Assembly: GCA_963971425.1 (NCBI GenBank)
Contig: OZ020515.1
Location: 36,594,371 to 36,658,370 of the forward strand
DNA length: 64,000 bases
Source of the DNA: Bryoerythrophyllum caledonicum
Taxonomy: Eukaryota; Streptophyta; Bryopsida; Pottiales; Pottiaceae
Direction: 5' to 3'
Under the pieces are notes generated by a model. The model was not told where the DNA came from. It worked only from the letters and a program-made list of their open reading frames with translations, and made no database searches. This document shows positions 32,320 through 43,543 of the stretch, piece after piece. The stretch's first letter is position 1; every line of letters begins with the position of its first letter. The translations under genes and the position numbers were made by a program.

Positions 32320-34363
32320 CCCTTAAACGCCGAAGCAACCAGAAATTAGCTTCTCGGATGACATTGTTGGATGATAATCAACGTAAACAACTATTTTCAT
32401 CCATTTTTTAATAGGAGAGTTCCTTGTATGTACAGTACCCTCACACAAGTATACGTACTATTTTGATTTTGTACGTTTCCACACATACATTGTTGCCAAC
32501 TTTGGCACCCTCCTGAGGGCTGAAAAATTGTCAATTTACCATGAAATTTTTGGCACAAAATCACCTTTATGTTGACAACATGTGTGCTAGATTTCAAGGC
32601 GAGAAGATAAATACAAAAAAAGATATTCAAAATCTACCAAGATGTGTAGTTGTTAGCCACTCACAGCTAACCAACTTTGACACCCTCCCAAGGATTAAAA
32701 GAATTTTTTTTGCCCTTGGAATTTTTAGCATGAGATCTCCTCTATGTATATAATAAGTGTGCCAAATTCCAAGGCCACATGGAGAATAGAAAAAAGGATA
32801 TTCAAAATTGTTTCTCATAGCTACATAATTTGGTAGACTTTGAAGATGGTTTCTTGTATTCATCTTCTGGCCTTGAATTTTGGCACACATGTTATCAACA
32901 TGAAGGTGATCTTGTGCCAAAAATTTCATGGTCAATTCACAATTTTTCCAACCTAGGGAGGGTGCCAAAGTTGACAATAGTGAAATGGTTTCACTGATTG
33001 TTTCTCACAACTACACATGTTGGTAGATTTAGATTTGTTTCTTTTCCTTTGTGGGTCTTTTGGACTTGAAATTAAGCACATGTATAATCAACATAGATAT
33101 GGTCTTATGTCCAGAATACCATGGGAAAAAATTTAAAAAATTGAATCCTTAGGAGGGTGTCAAAGTTGGCAGTAGTGAAATGTTTCTCACAACTATACAT
33201 GTTGGTAGATTTCAAAAATCTTTTGATATGTAGATATTTTGGCCTTCAAATTTGGCACGCATGTGATAAACATAGAGATAGTCTCATGTCTGAAATTTCA
33301 TGGGAAAATACCAAAAAATCCAATCCTTGGGAGTGTGTCAAAGTTGGCTAGGAGTGAAATGTTTCTCACAACTACACATGTTGCTAGCTTTTGATGTAGA
33401 TTTAATTGTGTGGATCTTTTGGACTTGAAATTTTTTACACATATAATCAACATAGAGGTCCTTTCATACTTAAAATTACATTGGCAAAAACAATTCTTTC
33501 AATCCTTGGAAGGGTGTCAAAGTTGGCAGTTGTGAAACTTTTCTTACACCAACCCCATGTTGGTAAATCTTGGATATCTTTTTTTGTATTTATCTTTTGT
33601 CCTTGAAATTTGGCACACATGTTTTCAACATAGAAGTGATCTTGTTCCAAAAATTTCATGGTAAATTGACAAATTTTTAGCCCTCATGACCGTGCCAAAG
33701 TTGGCAGAAGTGTAGTGTGGAAACGCACAAAAGCAAAAAGTACGTATGCTTGTGTGAGGGTACTGTACAAGTATTGGATGATGATGAAACTGGCCCCATT
33801 GAGGTAATCATGTTTTATCTAAGAAATAAAATTCTTGTGACACGGATCTCAATATAGTAAAATTGATAAACTTCTAGCTTTAGCTCTAGATCTGAAGTCA
33901 AGCCATCAAAATGATATTTTTTGAATTTGAGTCCAACTAATGAAATGAATCTAATGATGTCTTGTTCCATACCATTTTGAAATTAAAAAAATACGTAAAA
34001 TTTAATAAGTTATTGCAATTTGAACTTGGACCTATAACCGTGGTTTTAATTTTAGCCGAACATGGAACTTTCATTTACACCACAAGTTTTGGCACTATAA
34101 TGTCCACCTTTGGTGAAATTTTCAGAATTTTTTAGCATAATTTGTATTTAATATGAATTTTCTTCACTTTTTCTTCAGAAAATCACAATAAATTTAAATT
34201 TCCACAAAAAAATCTGTGATTTTTGTAACATAATTGAGACATATGATCTCATCTCTGAATTTTTTTTAAAAAGAATTCCACTTATATTTGATGAGAAACT
34301 AGAGCATACAATTGATTGAAAATTTAGATTGATGCCACGGTCATAGGCTCCGTCGTTTAAGGG
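32320..34363. mobile_element. TTAA-flanked (piggyBac-like) non-autonomous element 1
   Basis: TTAA plus CCCTTAAACGCCG on the left (TTAA at 32316-32319) mirrors CGTCGTTTAAGGG plus TTAA on the right (TTAA at 34364-34367). A TTAA target with ends starting CCC is characteristic of piggyBac-type transposons. The element's own DNA is about 0.7 kb, because a 1.3-kb TA-flanked element (32433-33765) is nested inside. There is no transposase. The class is inferred from ends only. Confidence 0.65.
32433..33765. mobile_element. TA-flanked foldback-like element (Tc1/mariner type), 1.33 kb
   Basis: Ends are CAGTACCCTCACACAAG and its inverse, each flanked by TA (32431-32432, 33766-33767); CAGT ends with a TA target are typical of Tc1/mariner. 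The body consists of ~180-bp subrepeats marked by CCAACTTTGACACCCTCCC, two in forward orientation (near 32490 and 32670) and five in reverse (near 32950, 33150, 33330, 33510 and 33690). The subrepeats are shared with the long inverted repeats of the element at 36468-43077. No protein is encoded. Confidence 0.75.
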
Positions 34364-34367
34364 TTAA

Positions 34368-35365
34368 CCACACTGTATTAATGATAAAATTTTCCTATTC
34401 CATATTAAAATTGGTCTAAGGTATCTAGGTCTATAGAAGCGATGAGAAAGTTAAAGCATGTAAATTGAAAGATGATGACATATATGATAGTGCAAGAATC
34501 TAATTTTTCAAACAAAAGGAATTTAGATGCATCCAATAGAGATTAAACATGTCTCTCACCTATTTTGGGCAAGGCACCTAAAACAAATTTTTCTCTTCAT
34601 AAAAGATAAGGGTCTTGATTGTTTCAAATTCAGTTTTTTCTACCTCAAGAAGAATTATAAACCCTGGTTTGACCCTTTGGATAGTCCACTGACAAAAAAA
34701 AAATGGATTTATTGGCAATCGTACTGATTTTTTGACAATTTTTGAACCTCTCTTTATTGCTTCGTTTTTTTTTTTTTTGGTTGAAAATGCTTCACTTATC
34801 CCTTACCTTTAAAAATTGGTGTGCAGAGAACCAACATCACACACACCATTATAATGGTATAATATGTAGAATGAAAAAATGAAACACTAGATGAAGACTT
34901 CAAAGTTTGTCAATCCTCTCTATGTAGGGAAGAAGAAAAATCTATACCTTCACTTCAAACACTAAATAATCTTTCCACCTGGATGATGAAATTCTATGAG
35001 CATGTGCAGTTGGGAATATATATCAAGATCACACAAGTGGAGATGGAATAAGATTTTATTTATTTTTTCGACTCTTTGCACTAAAATGAACGATTTTGAA
35101 GTGTTTGGTGAGAAACAGTATAGATTTTAGGGTTCAAGCATAAGAATGTCTTGGATGTCAATTGAGACCACTTAGATTGTCTAGAGTGGTTGGGATTTTT
35201 AAAACTGTGTCAGAAATAGATAACAAATATGTTGGAAATTCATTTGCAACGGACAAATAACAAGTGTTGGGAAATTTCAACAATATTACCGTATCCAAGG
35301 GTCGGAATTGGTACCCTTGTGCCGCGTAGTTATTCATTTCTGATAACAAAAGTTTGGCAACGCTC
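34368..35365. other. Intergenic, nothing recognised
   Basis: This is about 1 kb of AT-rich sequence between two TTAA elements. Only short open frames without recognisable domains were seen, and no RNA gene or repeat structure. Confidence 0.5.
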
Positions 35366-35369
35366 TTAA

Positions 35370-36295
35370 CCCCTAAAGGACCACGACCTATTTCGCTCTA
35401 AAACCAGTCCAAAACTGCCGCTATCAAAAAGAGACATGAAAATCACATTTTAAAGTGAATTTTGGATTTTCAACCGTAAGATTTTAAAATAGACTTCCAT
35501 ATAAACATCCCATCAAATTTTGGTTGCAATCCACCGCACGGATTGATAGATTTTAGTGTTTAAAGTCAAAACAATGGTTCATTCTCTTCCCTGCGTTGAG
35601 TAGATCAGCTGACTTTGACTTCATTTTGTATCAAATTTTTGCATTGTACAAGGTCTAAATCTCTTACCATTGTCTTAAGCATGATGTTATTTCCCAACAC
35701 ACCAATTTTTAGAGGTAAAAAAGGGGTGTAGCATATTCAAAACAAGTGTGCAAGGAGTGGAGGTTCAAAAATTGCCATTTCACGTTTTATTTTTTTGTGA
35801 ACTACGTATGTATTCAAATGATAATCCAAACGGTCAATAAGAAGGTTTTCACCATATATTGTTGTTGAAAAAATAAAAATTGAAAAATATGAAGATTTCT
35901 AGGTTTTATGTAAAAAAGATGAAGTTGTTTTCCCCCGTTGCCTGACAATGTGTGAAAATGTTTGACTTGGAATAAAATGCCTTTTTACACTGAAGACAAG
36001 ATTTTTTTTTGAAATTTTCCAAGAAAAGGATATATTCTTTATATGTGCGAAAAATCTCAATGTCAATAGAAACTTTTGTCAAAATTTTTGGAGGTGCCTA
36101 AAGTCCCACTTTTGGCTTTCAGTGGTACTAACTTTCAAACCACAAATCCAAAAAAAAAAATATATATATCCCCACGCAGCTCTTATCAGATCCTATCTTG
36201 AGAAAAAAAATCAATTAAAAAGGATTTTTTTTCGAATTGTAGGTACATGCCCAAAATCCAAAATGACCCCGGGGGGACGTTTGGTCCTATAGGGG
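35370..36295. mobile_element. TTAA-flanked (piggyBac-like) non-autonomous element 2, 926 bp
   Basis: The left end is TTAA-CCCCTAAAGGACCA and the right end is TGGTCC-like ..GGTCCTATAGGGG-TTAA, forming inverted termini (TTAA at 35366-35369 and 36296-36299). A related short copy lies at 61542-61758. The interior is AT-rich and non-coding. Confidence 0.72.
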
Positions 36296-36467
36296 TTAAA
36301 ATAGAGTATTCTTCAAAATCCGTTTATCACCGTGAAAAAAATATTGATTCTTTTGAAAAATAAATCCCGAAAATTTGGGTATCTATTTTTAGAAATAATA
36401 ATTGCCGACTATGACCCTAGGGTATTGTTATTGTGTTCATTCTAGGGGTGATGTCTGGATTGTTGTA

Positions 36468-37410
36468 CAGTAGGGTGACATTCAAATTGGCGTTTGGGCA
36501 ATTCCAAGGATGGTGTCCCACGCTGCTGCCAACTTTGACACCCTCCACAGGGCTGAAAATTTGTTATTTTACCCTGAAATTTTTGTAACAACATCATCTC
36601 TATGTTGAAAACATTCATACCAAATTTCAAGTCCAAGGGACTAGTAAAACAAAAGATATTAAAGATTAACCTCCATGGGGTAGCTGTGAGAAAAGTTTCA
36701 CAGCGGCCAACTTTGACACTTTCCCAAGGATTGAGGAAATTTTTTTTGCCCATGGAATATTTGAAGTGAAAATATCTTTATGTTGATTACATGTGTGGAA
36801 ATTTTCAAGTCCAAAAAATGCACAAAGAAAATCACATCCCAAATCTACCAACATGTGTAGTTGTGAGAAAGAGAGGGAAAAACCAACTTCCAACTTTGAC
36901 ACCCTCCCTGGGGTTGAGAGTTTGTTATGTTAACATGAAATTTTTGACACACGGTTTTCTTTATGTTGATAACATGTGGGAAAATTTTCAAGGCCATAAA
37001 ATGTATTCAAAAGAAGATATTCAAAATTTACTAGTATGGAGGTTAGCTGTGAAAAAAGTTTCACAGCTGCCAACTTTGACACCCTCCCCAAAATTCAAAA
37101 AAATATATATGTCCATGAAGGTTTGGGTATGAAGTCAACTTCACGTCAAATACAAGTGTGGAAAATTCAAACCCAAAATATCTACACAAAAAAATATATA
37201 CCAAGTCTACCAACATGTGTTGTTGTGAGAAAAAAAGGGGAAAGCTTACCACTACTTCCAACTTCAACACCCTTCCTAGGATTGAGCTTTTGTTGATACG
37301 CAATGAAATTTTGGCCACAAGACCATCTCTATGTTGGTAACATGTGAGATGGATCAAAGCCAAAAGATGTATATACCAAAGAAAATTATTCAATATCTAC
37401 CAACGTGTAT
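36468..37410 (+). repeat. Left inverted repeat with five ~180-bp subrepeats
   Basis: CCAACTTTGACACCCTCC or close variants recur near 36530, 36710, 36893, 37073 and 37258, giving an approximately 180-bp period. Each unit also carries an ACATGTGTAGTTGTGAGAAA-like block. The right repeat is its reverse complement. Such subrepeats may be multiple transposase binding sites; that is inference. Confidence 0.78.
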
Positions 37411-37428
37411 GTCTTCCTTTAGTGTCAA

Positions 37429-38880
37429 TCATTGCTCGTAACCTCGAGGGCTTAGGATGACATAGTTGAAGGGGCTTTGTACCACTGACCAAATTCCACT
37501 CTCTTTCAGAAACTACCTTCAACACTTCTAAGTTTTTAGGGTTGTCCTTCCATGTTGCACAACATCTTTTAGCATCGTGCAGACATTCTCGATTGGATTG
37601 AGATCCGGAGAGTTTGCAGGGTAATTGAGCTTTCCGAGTTGGTGGGTTTGTCTCCATTCTGCACATGTTTTGCTGCAATGGACATGTGTTCCGTCTTCCG
37701 TAGGCACTCCTTCTAGAACTCTATCCAAGAAATGAATCAATTTGCCATCGTAGACCACTTCCACAAAATCCTTAGCATAACGTCGACTTTTTGGTATATT
37801 GACAAGTTGTGACTTCTGTCATCCAGCAAATGCACCCCAAATCATCAAAGATGTCCGTCCACTTTTAAAAGTAGGAACTATACAACTTGATGGATAGCGC
37901 TCATATGCACTTCTCCAAACATGAATTTGCCTTGGGCCACCACCTTTATCCCATCTATGAAAACTCTAGAAGACACCTTCAAGATACCCATTGAAACAAT
38001 TAAAACATCCTTTAAAAACATTAACACCATAGCTATCCAACATGCCATGTCCATTCTTCTACATAAACGCAAAATCGAAAACAACCAAGCCCTCCCTGAT
38101 ACACAAGACCCCCCCTAAATTCTCCCCCCGCCTTGATTTTCATGACTAGTTGGTTTTAAGGTTTTTGACTACTTGCCTGGTTTGTGGTTAGTTTGTTGGA
38201 TAGTTGCTTGGTTGGTTGACTTGTGGTTCTTTGGTTTCTTGTTACATAGTGTCTACCCTCGAGAGAGGGAAGTAGTTCCAACTTACTAATTCCTTGTCCT
38301 GTCGGCATGGTCTTAGTAGTGGAACGAACAGACACTTTATTCACGCCGGCCTCCTTCGGAGACTGGCGTTCTTCTTCTTCTTGAATTTGCCGATAACTTT
38401 TTCCAATCTCAAGATTAGATTCATTTGTCCAAACAATTCGCTCCCATTCTTCTCGACTCCATTGACGGTACTTCTGAGCAATAGGTATCCGGTGAAACCT
38501 GTGACGGGATGTCAAGAAAGGTTTCTTGACTACAATTCAACCAAAATTACCACTTTCATGTAATATCCTTTGAATAATACGTCTACACACCTCAGTACGG
38601 CATATACTAGTAATCTTTGAGACCGAGGAGCGTTAATGACTTTTGCATAATGCACAATACTATGCACATTTTTCTCACTAAGATTTATAGCGTGACTTCC
38701 ACCGCAAGGTTTGAGCTTGAAAGTTCTAGCTTTTTAAAACGTTTTTACTAACCTGTGAACTGTTATAACAGAAACTCCGGTTTAGGGTGCAATTTGAACT
38801 CCTATATTTCCTCCCTCACTCAAACCTACAATGCGAGCACAAATTTCATCTCAAATTGCCATTCAAGACTATTTTTTATG
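37429..38880 (-). pseudogene. Tc1/mariner transposase, broken and split by LINE-C
   Basis: Reading on the minus strand, an N-terminal helix-turn-helix fragment resembling EICARIVGLSEGGNIGV lies near 38850. A catalytic part follows with WSREEWERIVWTNESNLEIG (38385-38460), containing the DES-like first catalytic motif with N in place of D. After LINE-C the protein continues as VWRSAYERYPSSCIVPTFK and LMIWGAFAG, then NSPDLNPIENV (around 37600), which holds the second DDE aspartate. Stops occur (for example after WGAFAG and at LKT near 37528). The HTH-DDE order and the SPDLNPIE motif identify Tc1/mariner. It is inactive. Confidence 0.8.
37932..38381 (+). mobile_element. LINE-C: 5'-truncated 3' end of the LINE family, 450 bp
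   Basis: It begins inside the RLE coding end (ATTFIPSMKTLEDTFKIPIE..) and continues to LPDTQDPP, stop, 3'UTR, hairpin and (TTC)4. TGAATTTGCC at 37922-37931 and 38382-38391 is a perfect 10-bp duplication. It interrupts the Tc1 transposase between GKSYRQIQ and HVWRS. The 3'UTR is closest to LINE-B. Confidence 0.88.
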
Positions 38881-39614
38881 ATGTTGATATGATACTTAAA
38901 GCTCATCAATAAGTAGTCAATATTACACTCAACCTATGGCATTTGGATAATATGAATCAGTGAATACAAAGGACTCAACCTATGGCATGTGCACTAAATA
39001 AATCAACCAACAACATAATACACACATTGGCATGTGCATTATGTGATCACCATGGCATGTGCATGAATTGAGTGAACCAAAAAATACTCTTGGACATACT
39101 CATGCTACATGTGATTTATCGACATTCAGTAAACTAGTCAGCAACACTCAACCAAAAAAATGATATGTCCACTCAATGAATTAGCCCATATGTGATATGT
39201 CTACTCAATCACTCAGCAACACTCAGCCCATATGTAAGATGTCCACTCAACCCATATGCCCTACATCTAAATTAACACTCATGCATCACAATATAACATT
39301 CTTTGCTTTCAATATCATCTCAACATTCAGTCTATCACAAATCACATGACAAAACCCACACAACGTTTCCTTTACATAGTGCTCAATAAATATTTGGAGG
39401 AGAAAACTCGTCATACGTACACAATGCACACCTTGTGACCAAGTGAATTCTCTTAAATCAAACACCTCTTCACTTCTACATGTAGATATTATTGATCTTT
39501 TCAAGAAGCATTTATGTTTGGTTGCTTAGACACATGAATAAAATCAATGAGGAGCACGAGGTGTCAAAGATGTTTCGACCTTCTCAATATGCCCCTTCAA
39601 TATAGTTTCTCATT
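38881..39614. other. Internal non-coding part of the Tc1-like transposon
   Basis: This lies between the transposase N-terminus and the right inverted repeat. It contains loosely repeated CATGGCATGTGCA and CACTCAACCCATATG motifs (38930-39250). No gene is recognised. Confidence 0.5.
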
Positions 39615-39796
39615 GTTACAAACATTGGTGGATATTGATTTTTCTTTTTTTTGGGTACACACATCTTTTGGCTTTGATCTATCTCACATGTTACCAACGT
39701 AGAGATGGTCTTGTGGCCAAAATTTCATTGCGTATCAACAAAAGATCAATCCTAGGAAGGGTGTTGAAGTTGGAAGTAGTGGTAAGCTTTCCCCTT

Positions 39797-42524
39797 GACT
39801 CTTACAACATAAGCAAACAATATACGTCATACCTATGCCATTGGTCCCACAATAACACCACCTACGCCAAATGGCTCCCACAAAGAAATCTCTTCCCTTG
39901 GCACAACCCAAATACTTCCTTACATAACACCAAAATCCTCACACAATACTACCTTAGAACTCAAAACAATTACTACCTAAATATCATACATTTACACCAC
40001 CCTCAAGCACAACCTCGAGACAACAGATTTGTCACGCCACCTCTTACTATCCCCCTCCTTAACATCTTTACAACCGAATGCAACCCCGAAACAGACATCC
40101 TCGCACAAACAAATACGATCAAAATACAACAAGATAATGCCCACATATACGAAGGTAATGGGAGACATCTAATAACCATACCACTCGCTAGACTACAATG
40201 GCTGTGGAATCAATATCACAACGCACTAGAAACCCCCATTAACATTGAACCAATACCCCAAACATTTGAAACCAAAATTGTTTGGCTATACCAAAGATAT
40301 AACTACCATATACCCAAAAATGACCCCCTTAAAAATGCACACTACACGCTACCCGATCCTATCTTAGACTACCTTATTACATCTCTGAAAATAACACATT
40401 CATACTTTTCATCCCGCGTTATATGCTCCACAAAAATCTCAAAATTCTACTCTCCATTCGAACGTGATAAGATTTTTGGCTCTCTTGGAAAAGCTTTTGA
40501 TTACAGGTGGAGCGGAATAGGCCTTGCACACCCTCTCAACAAAGAAGAAATACAACAAGCAACACATTGGGCACGCCTAGCGGCAAACAATGATCCCAAC
40601 CACAACATCACCATTATTATCACTCCCGACACTCATTGGTACCACAACTCCAACCCACACTTAGGCCCATTCCCGGACTCGCACATCATAGTACTATTTG
40701 AAGCCGACTCTATGACTTACAAAGAATCCACTATACCTCCGCATATACAAACACCCCGCCTTGAACCAACAACCCTACGTATCCTATGTATACATCACCA
40801 AACTCAAGAAATAGGCAATCTAGACAACCTCACTCATCTCACTTTGATAGCAAAAAATCTAAACATTAACAAGGTACACACCGCAACTGCCTCTCCCACA
40901 CCCATTTCAACCCGTGTAAACCGCAACAAAAAATGGTCTAAAACCCCCCACACAAGCATCTCCGCATCAACAATTACCGAATTAAGCCTCCCCCTCTCCT
41001 ACTACCAAATTAATACAAACCTTAAATTTGACCCCAACTTTAGCTATTATACTGATGGCTCCTTTAAAGAACCAACCAAAGTAAGCCCGGGACATTGGCA
41101 CCGAGAAAAAGCCGGTTATGGGATATACAACTCAACCAAACAAATTAAATTAGGCAAAAGACTACATGGACTCCAAAATATTTTAAGAGCCGAAATGATG
41201 GCTATACACAAAACCCTTAAAATAATCACCACTCAATACCCAAACTAACCGGCTCACATTTTTACAGATTGCGTAAATGTATTATATCTCCTTAATACAC
41301 ACATTAAACACCCTACTTTACACAACAGTCACCTGGATAAAACTATCCTTACATCTATGGTTGCAATGCTCCAAAACCGTACACAAATTACTACACTCCA
41401 CAAAGTCCGAGCTCATGCCAATATTGACGGCAATGAACAAGCCGACAAACTAGCAAAGGAAGGAAGAGAAAAAACCCACAAGATGTGAACACCCATACGA
41501 ACACGCCCATGCCACCCCATATTACTTTTATAGATGTGAATGACCCTCTGTGGGCGAAACTCCCGATAAAGGCCCCATACGATTCTTTGACAAATACCTC
41601 AAAAAACATGATCTTATAAATAACCTTGAAAAACTTACAGAAAACTTCCCCAATATTGATAAATGGACCGGCAACCCAAACATTCACAACATAATGTCCA
41701 ACAATTTTTGGAAAAACCCCATAATTACGGATCCACAAATCACATGCCTTATCAAATTCCGCACCGGACAATACATGGGTAATGCCCACAAACAACTCTT
41801 CTTTGGAATAGAAAGATTTCCTACAATTACATGTCCAATTTGTAACACCACGGACCCAGACACATGGCTACATGTCCTTCTCAAGTGCCAAAACCCCCAT
41901 ATGCACTCACTAATTGTCAAAAGACATAACAAAGCCGTATGGGCTATTCGTAAACTACTTATATCATCAACCAAATCCCGGTGTTTCATTCTCATGAATG
42001 CCGGAACCTTTAATGACAACCCACAAGAAAATACGGTTCCTCCTTGGCTATTACCCTGCATCTGTCATACTCAAAGATGCCACTGTAATGCAAGATGCAA
42101 ACCGGACCTACTATGTGTTAGAGGACTTTCATACAAAGACCCCCCACCAAACCACATAGACCCTAGTCTCACCATCCAATTTATTGAATTCACATATTGT
42201 AATGATAGATTCTCTCCGGACACTATTGCAAACAAAACAAATAAATACCAGCCACTGCTTGACAATATTCAAGCACTAGGATGGAAAGTAGACCCCCTCA
42301 TTGTCATCACGGCGGGTGCTAGAGCCACCACCTTCATCCCCTCAATGACAACCCTTGAAGAAACATTTAAAATCCCCATTACTTCAATCAAAACCACCTT
42401 TTCAAATATTAACACTATTGCAATTCAACATCTATGTTGATACTCCTACATAAACGTAAACTTGAAAACAACCAACCCCTTCCGGACGCTTCAAACCCCC
42501 CTTTGTTCTTCGTTCTTCTTCTTC
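39797..42524 (+). mobile_element. LINE-D: 5'-truncated LINE copy lacking its 3'UTR
   Basis: This plus-strand copy is flanked by perfect 14-bp duplications TAAGCTTTCCCCTT (39783-39796, 42525-42538), inside the right inverted repeat of the Tc1-like element. It carries the ORF2 part from the chromodomain-like segment (TSYLCHWSHNNTTYAKWLP) through RNase H, CCHC finger and RLE. Breaks are a TAA at 41247, a frameshift near 41485 and a changed end near 42437 (QHLC, stop). After DASNPP it jumps directly to a CGTTCTTCTTCTTC tail, so about 200 bp of 3'UTR and the hairpin are missing. Confidence 0.87.
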
Positions 42525-43079
42525 TAAGCTTTCCCCTTTGTTTCTCACAACAACACATGTTGGTAGACTTGGTATATATTTTTTTGTGTAGATATTTTGG
42601 GTTTGAAATTTTCCACACTTGTATTTGACGTGAAGGTGACTTCATACCCAAAACTTCATGGACATATATATTTTTTTGAATTCTGGGGAGGGTGTCAAAG
42701 TTGGAAGCTGTGAAACTTTTCCCACAACCAACCCCCATACTAGTAAATTTTGAATATCTTCTTTTGAATACATTTTATGGCCTTGAAAATTTTCCCACAT
42801 GTTATCAACATAAAGATAACCGTGTGTCAAAAATTTCATGTTAACAAACAAACTCTCAACCCTAGGGAGGGTGTCAAAGTTGGAAGTTGGTTTTTCCCTC
42901 TCTTTCTCACAACTACACATGTTGGTAGATTTGGGATGTGATTTTCAGGGTAAAATAACAAAAATTTCAGGGGTAAAATAAAAAAAATTCAGCTCTGTGA
43001 AGGGTGTCAAAGTTGGCAGCAGCCTGGGACAACATCCCTGGAATTGCCCAAACGCCAATTTGAATGTCACCATACGGTA

Positions 43080-43543
43080 CACTACAGTAGCTGGGAACAT
43101 GGGAACAATCTTTCCCTGGGAACGTCCAGAGAACCTGTGAGTGTCCCTGGAAAGCCAATGTGGATATGGCACCCGCTTGGCTTCCCAACACACCAACTTA
43201 GAGGCTCTGCATCTCCTCCGACCTCCACAACGCCATGAATTCCCTCCAGGTACCTCCCTCTTGTTCCATATTCCATTTTCCCCGAAGGCATTCTCCGACG
43301 TTGTCGTAATTTGGATCAATTCGACGTCTTCGATGGGTCTCATGTCTACACAGAAATTGAAGTTCAAATCAGTGTGACATGACTAGTGAGCTAGTTTGGC
43401 AGCTTTTGCTTGTTTTGAAGCAAATGCCAAATGCATGGCTAGCTCATTGAAGAGTCTTGAATGGTCATCTCATTCGTTGTGGCTAATGGTTTGATGTGGG
43501 TTGCTCCTCTCTTGTTGGATGATTTCAGGTGTGCAATCTCAAC
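43080..43543 (+). promoter_or_regulatory. Upstream region and probable 5'UTR of the PsbP-like gene
   Basis: This sequence lies between the transposon end and the first usable ATG. A good donor (CCTCCAG-GTACCTC, after 43247) and an acceptor (GATTTCAG at 43521-43528) suggest a 5'UTR intron. No TATA box is asserted. Confidence 0.4.

Larger units (their letters stand above)
36468..43077 (-). mobile_element. Tc1/mariner-like transposon with ~0.9-kb inverted repeats, interrupted by two LINEs
   Basis: Both ends are flanked by TA (36466-36467, 43078-43079). The terminal sequence CAGTAGGGTGACATTCAAA at the left corresponds to the inverse of TTTGAATGTCACCATACGG at the right. The left inverted repeat is about 36468-37410. 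The right one is about 39615-43077 and contains LINE-D; it also lacks roughly 220 bp near 42945. The middle holds a broken Tc1-type transposase gene. Without the LINE insertions it would be about 3.4 kb. LINE-C and LINE-D both landed in it with target duplications. Confidence 0.82.

Noticed and set aside
36468-37410. CRISPR-like array because of regular repeats
   Set aside because: The ~180-bp units are diverged, inverted at the far end and part of transposon termini in a eukaryotic context.
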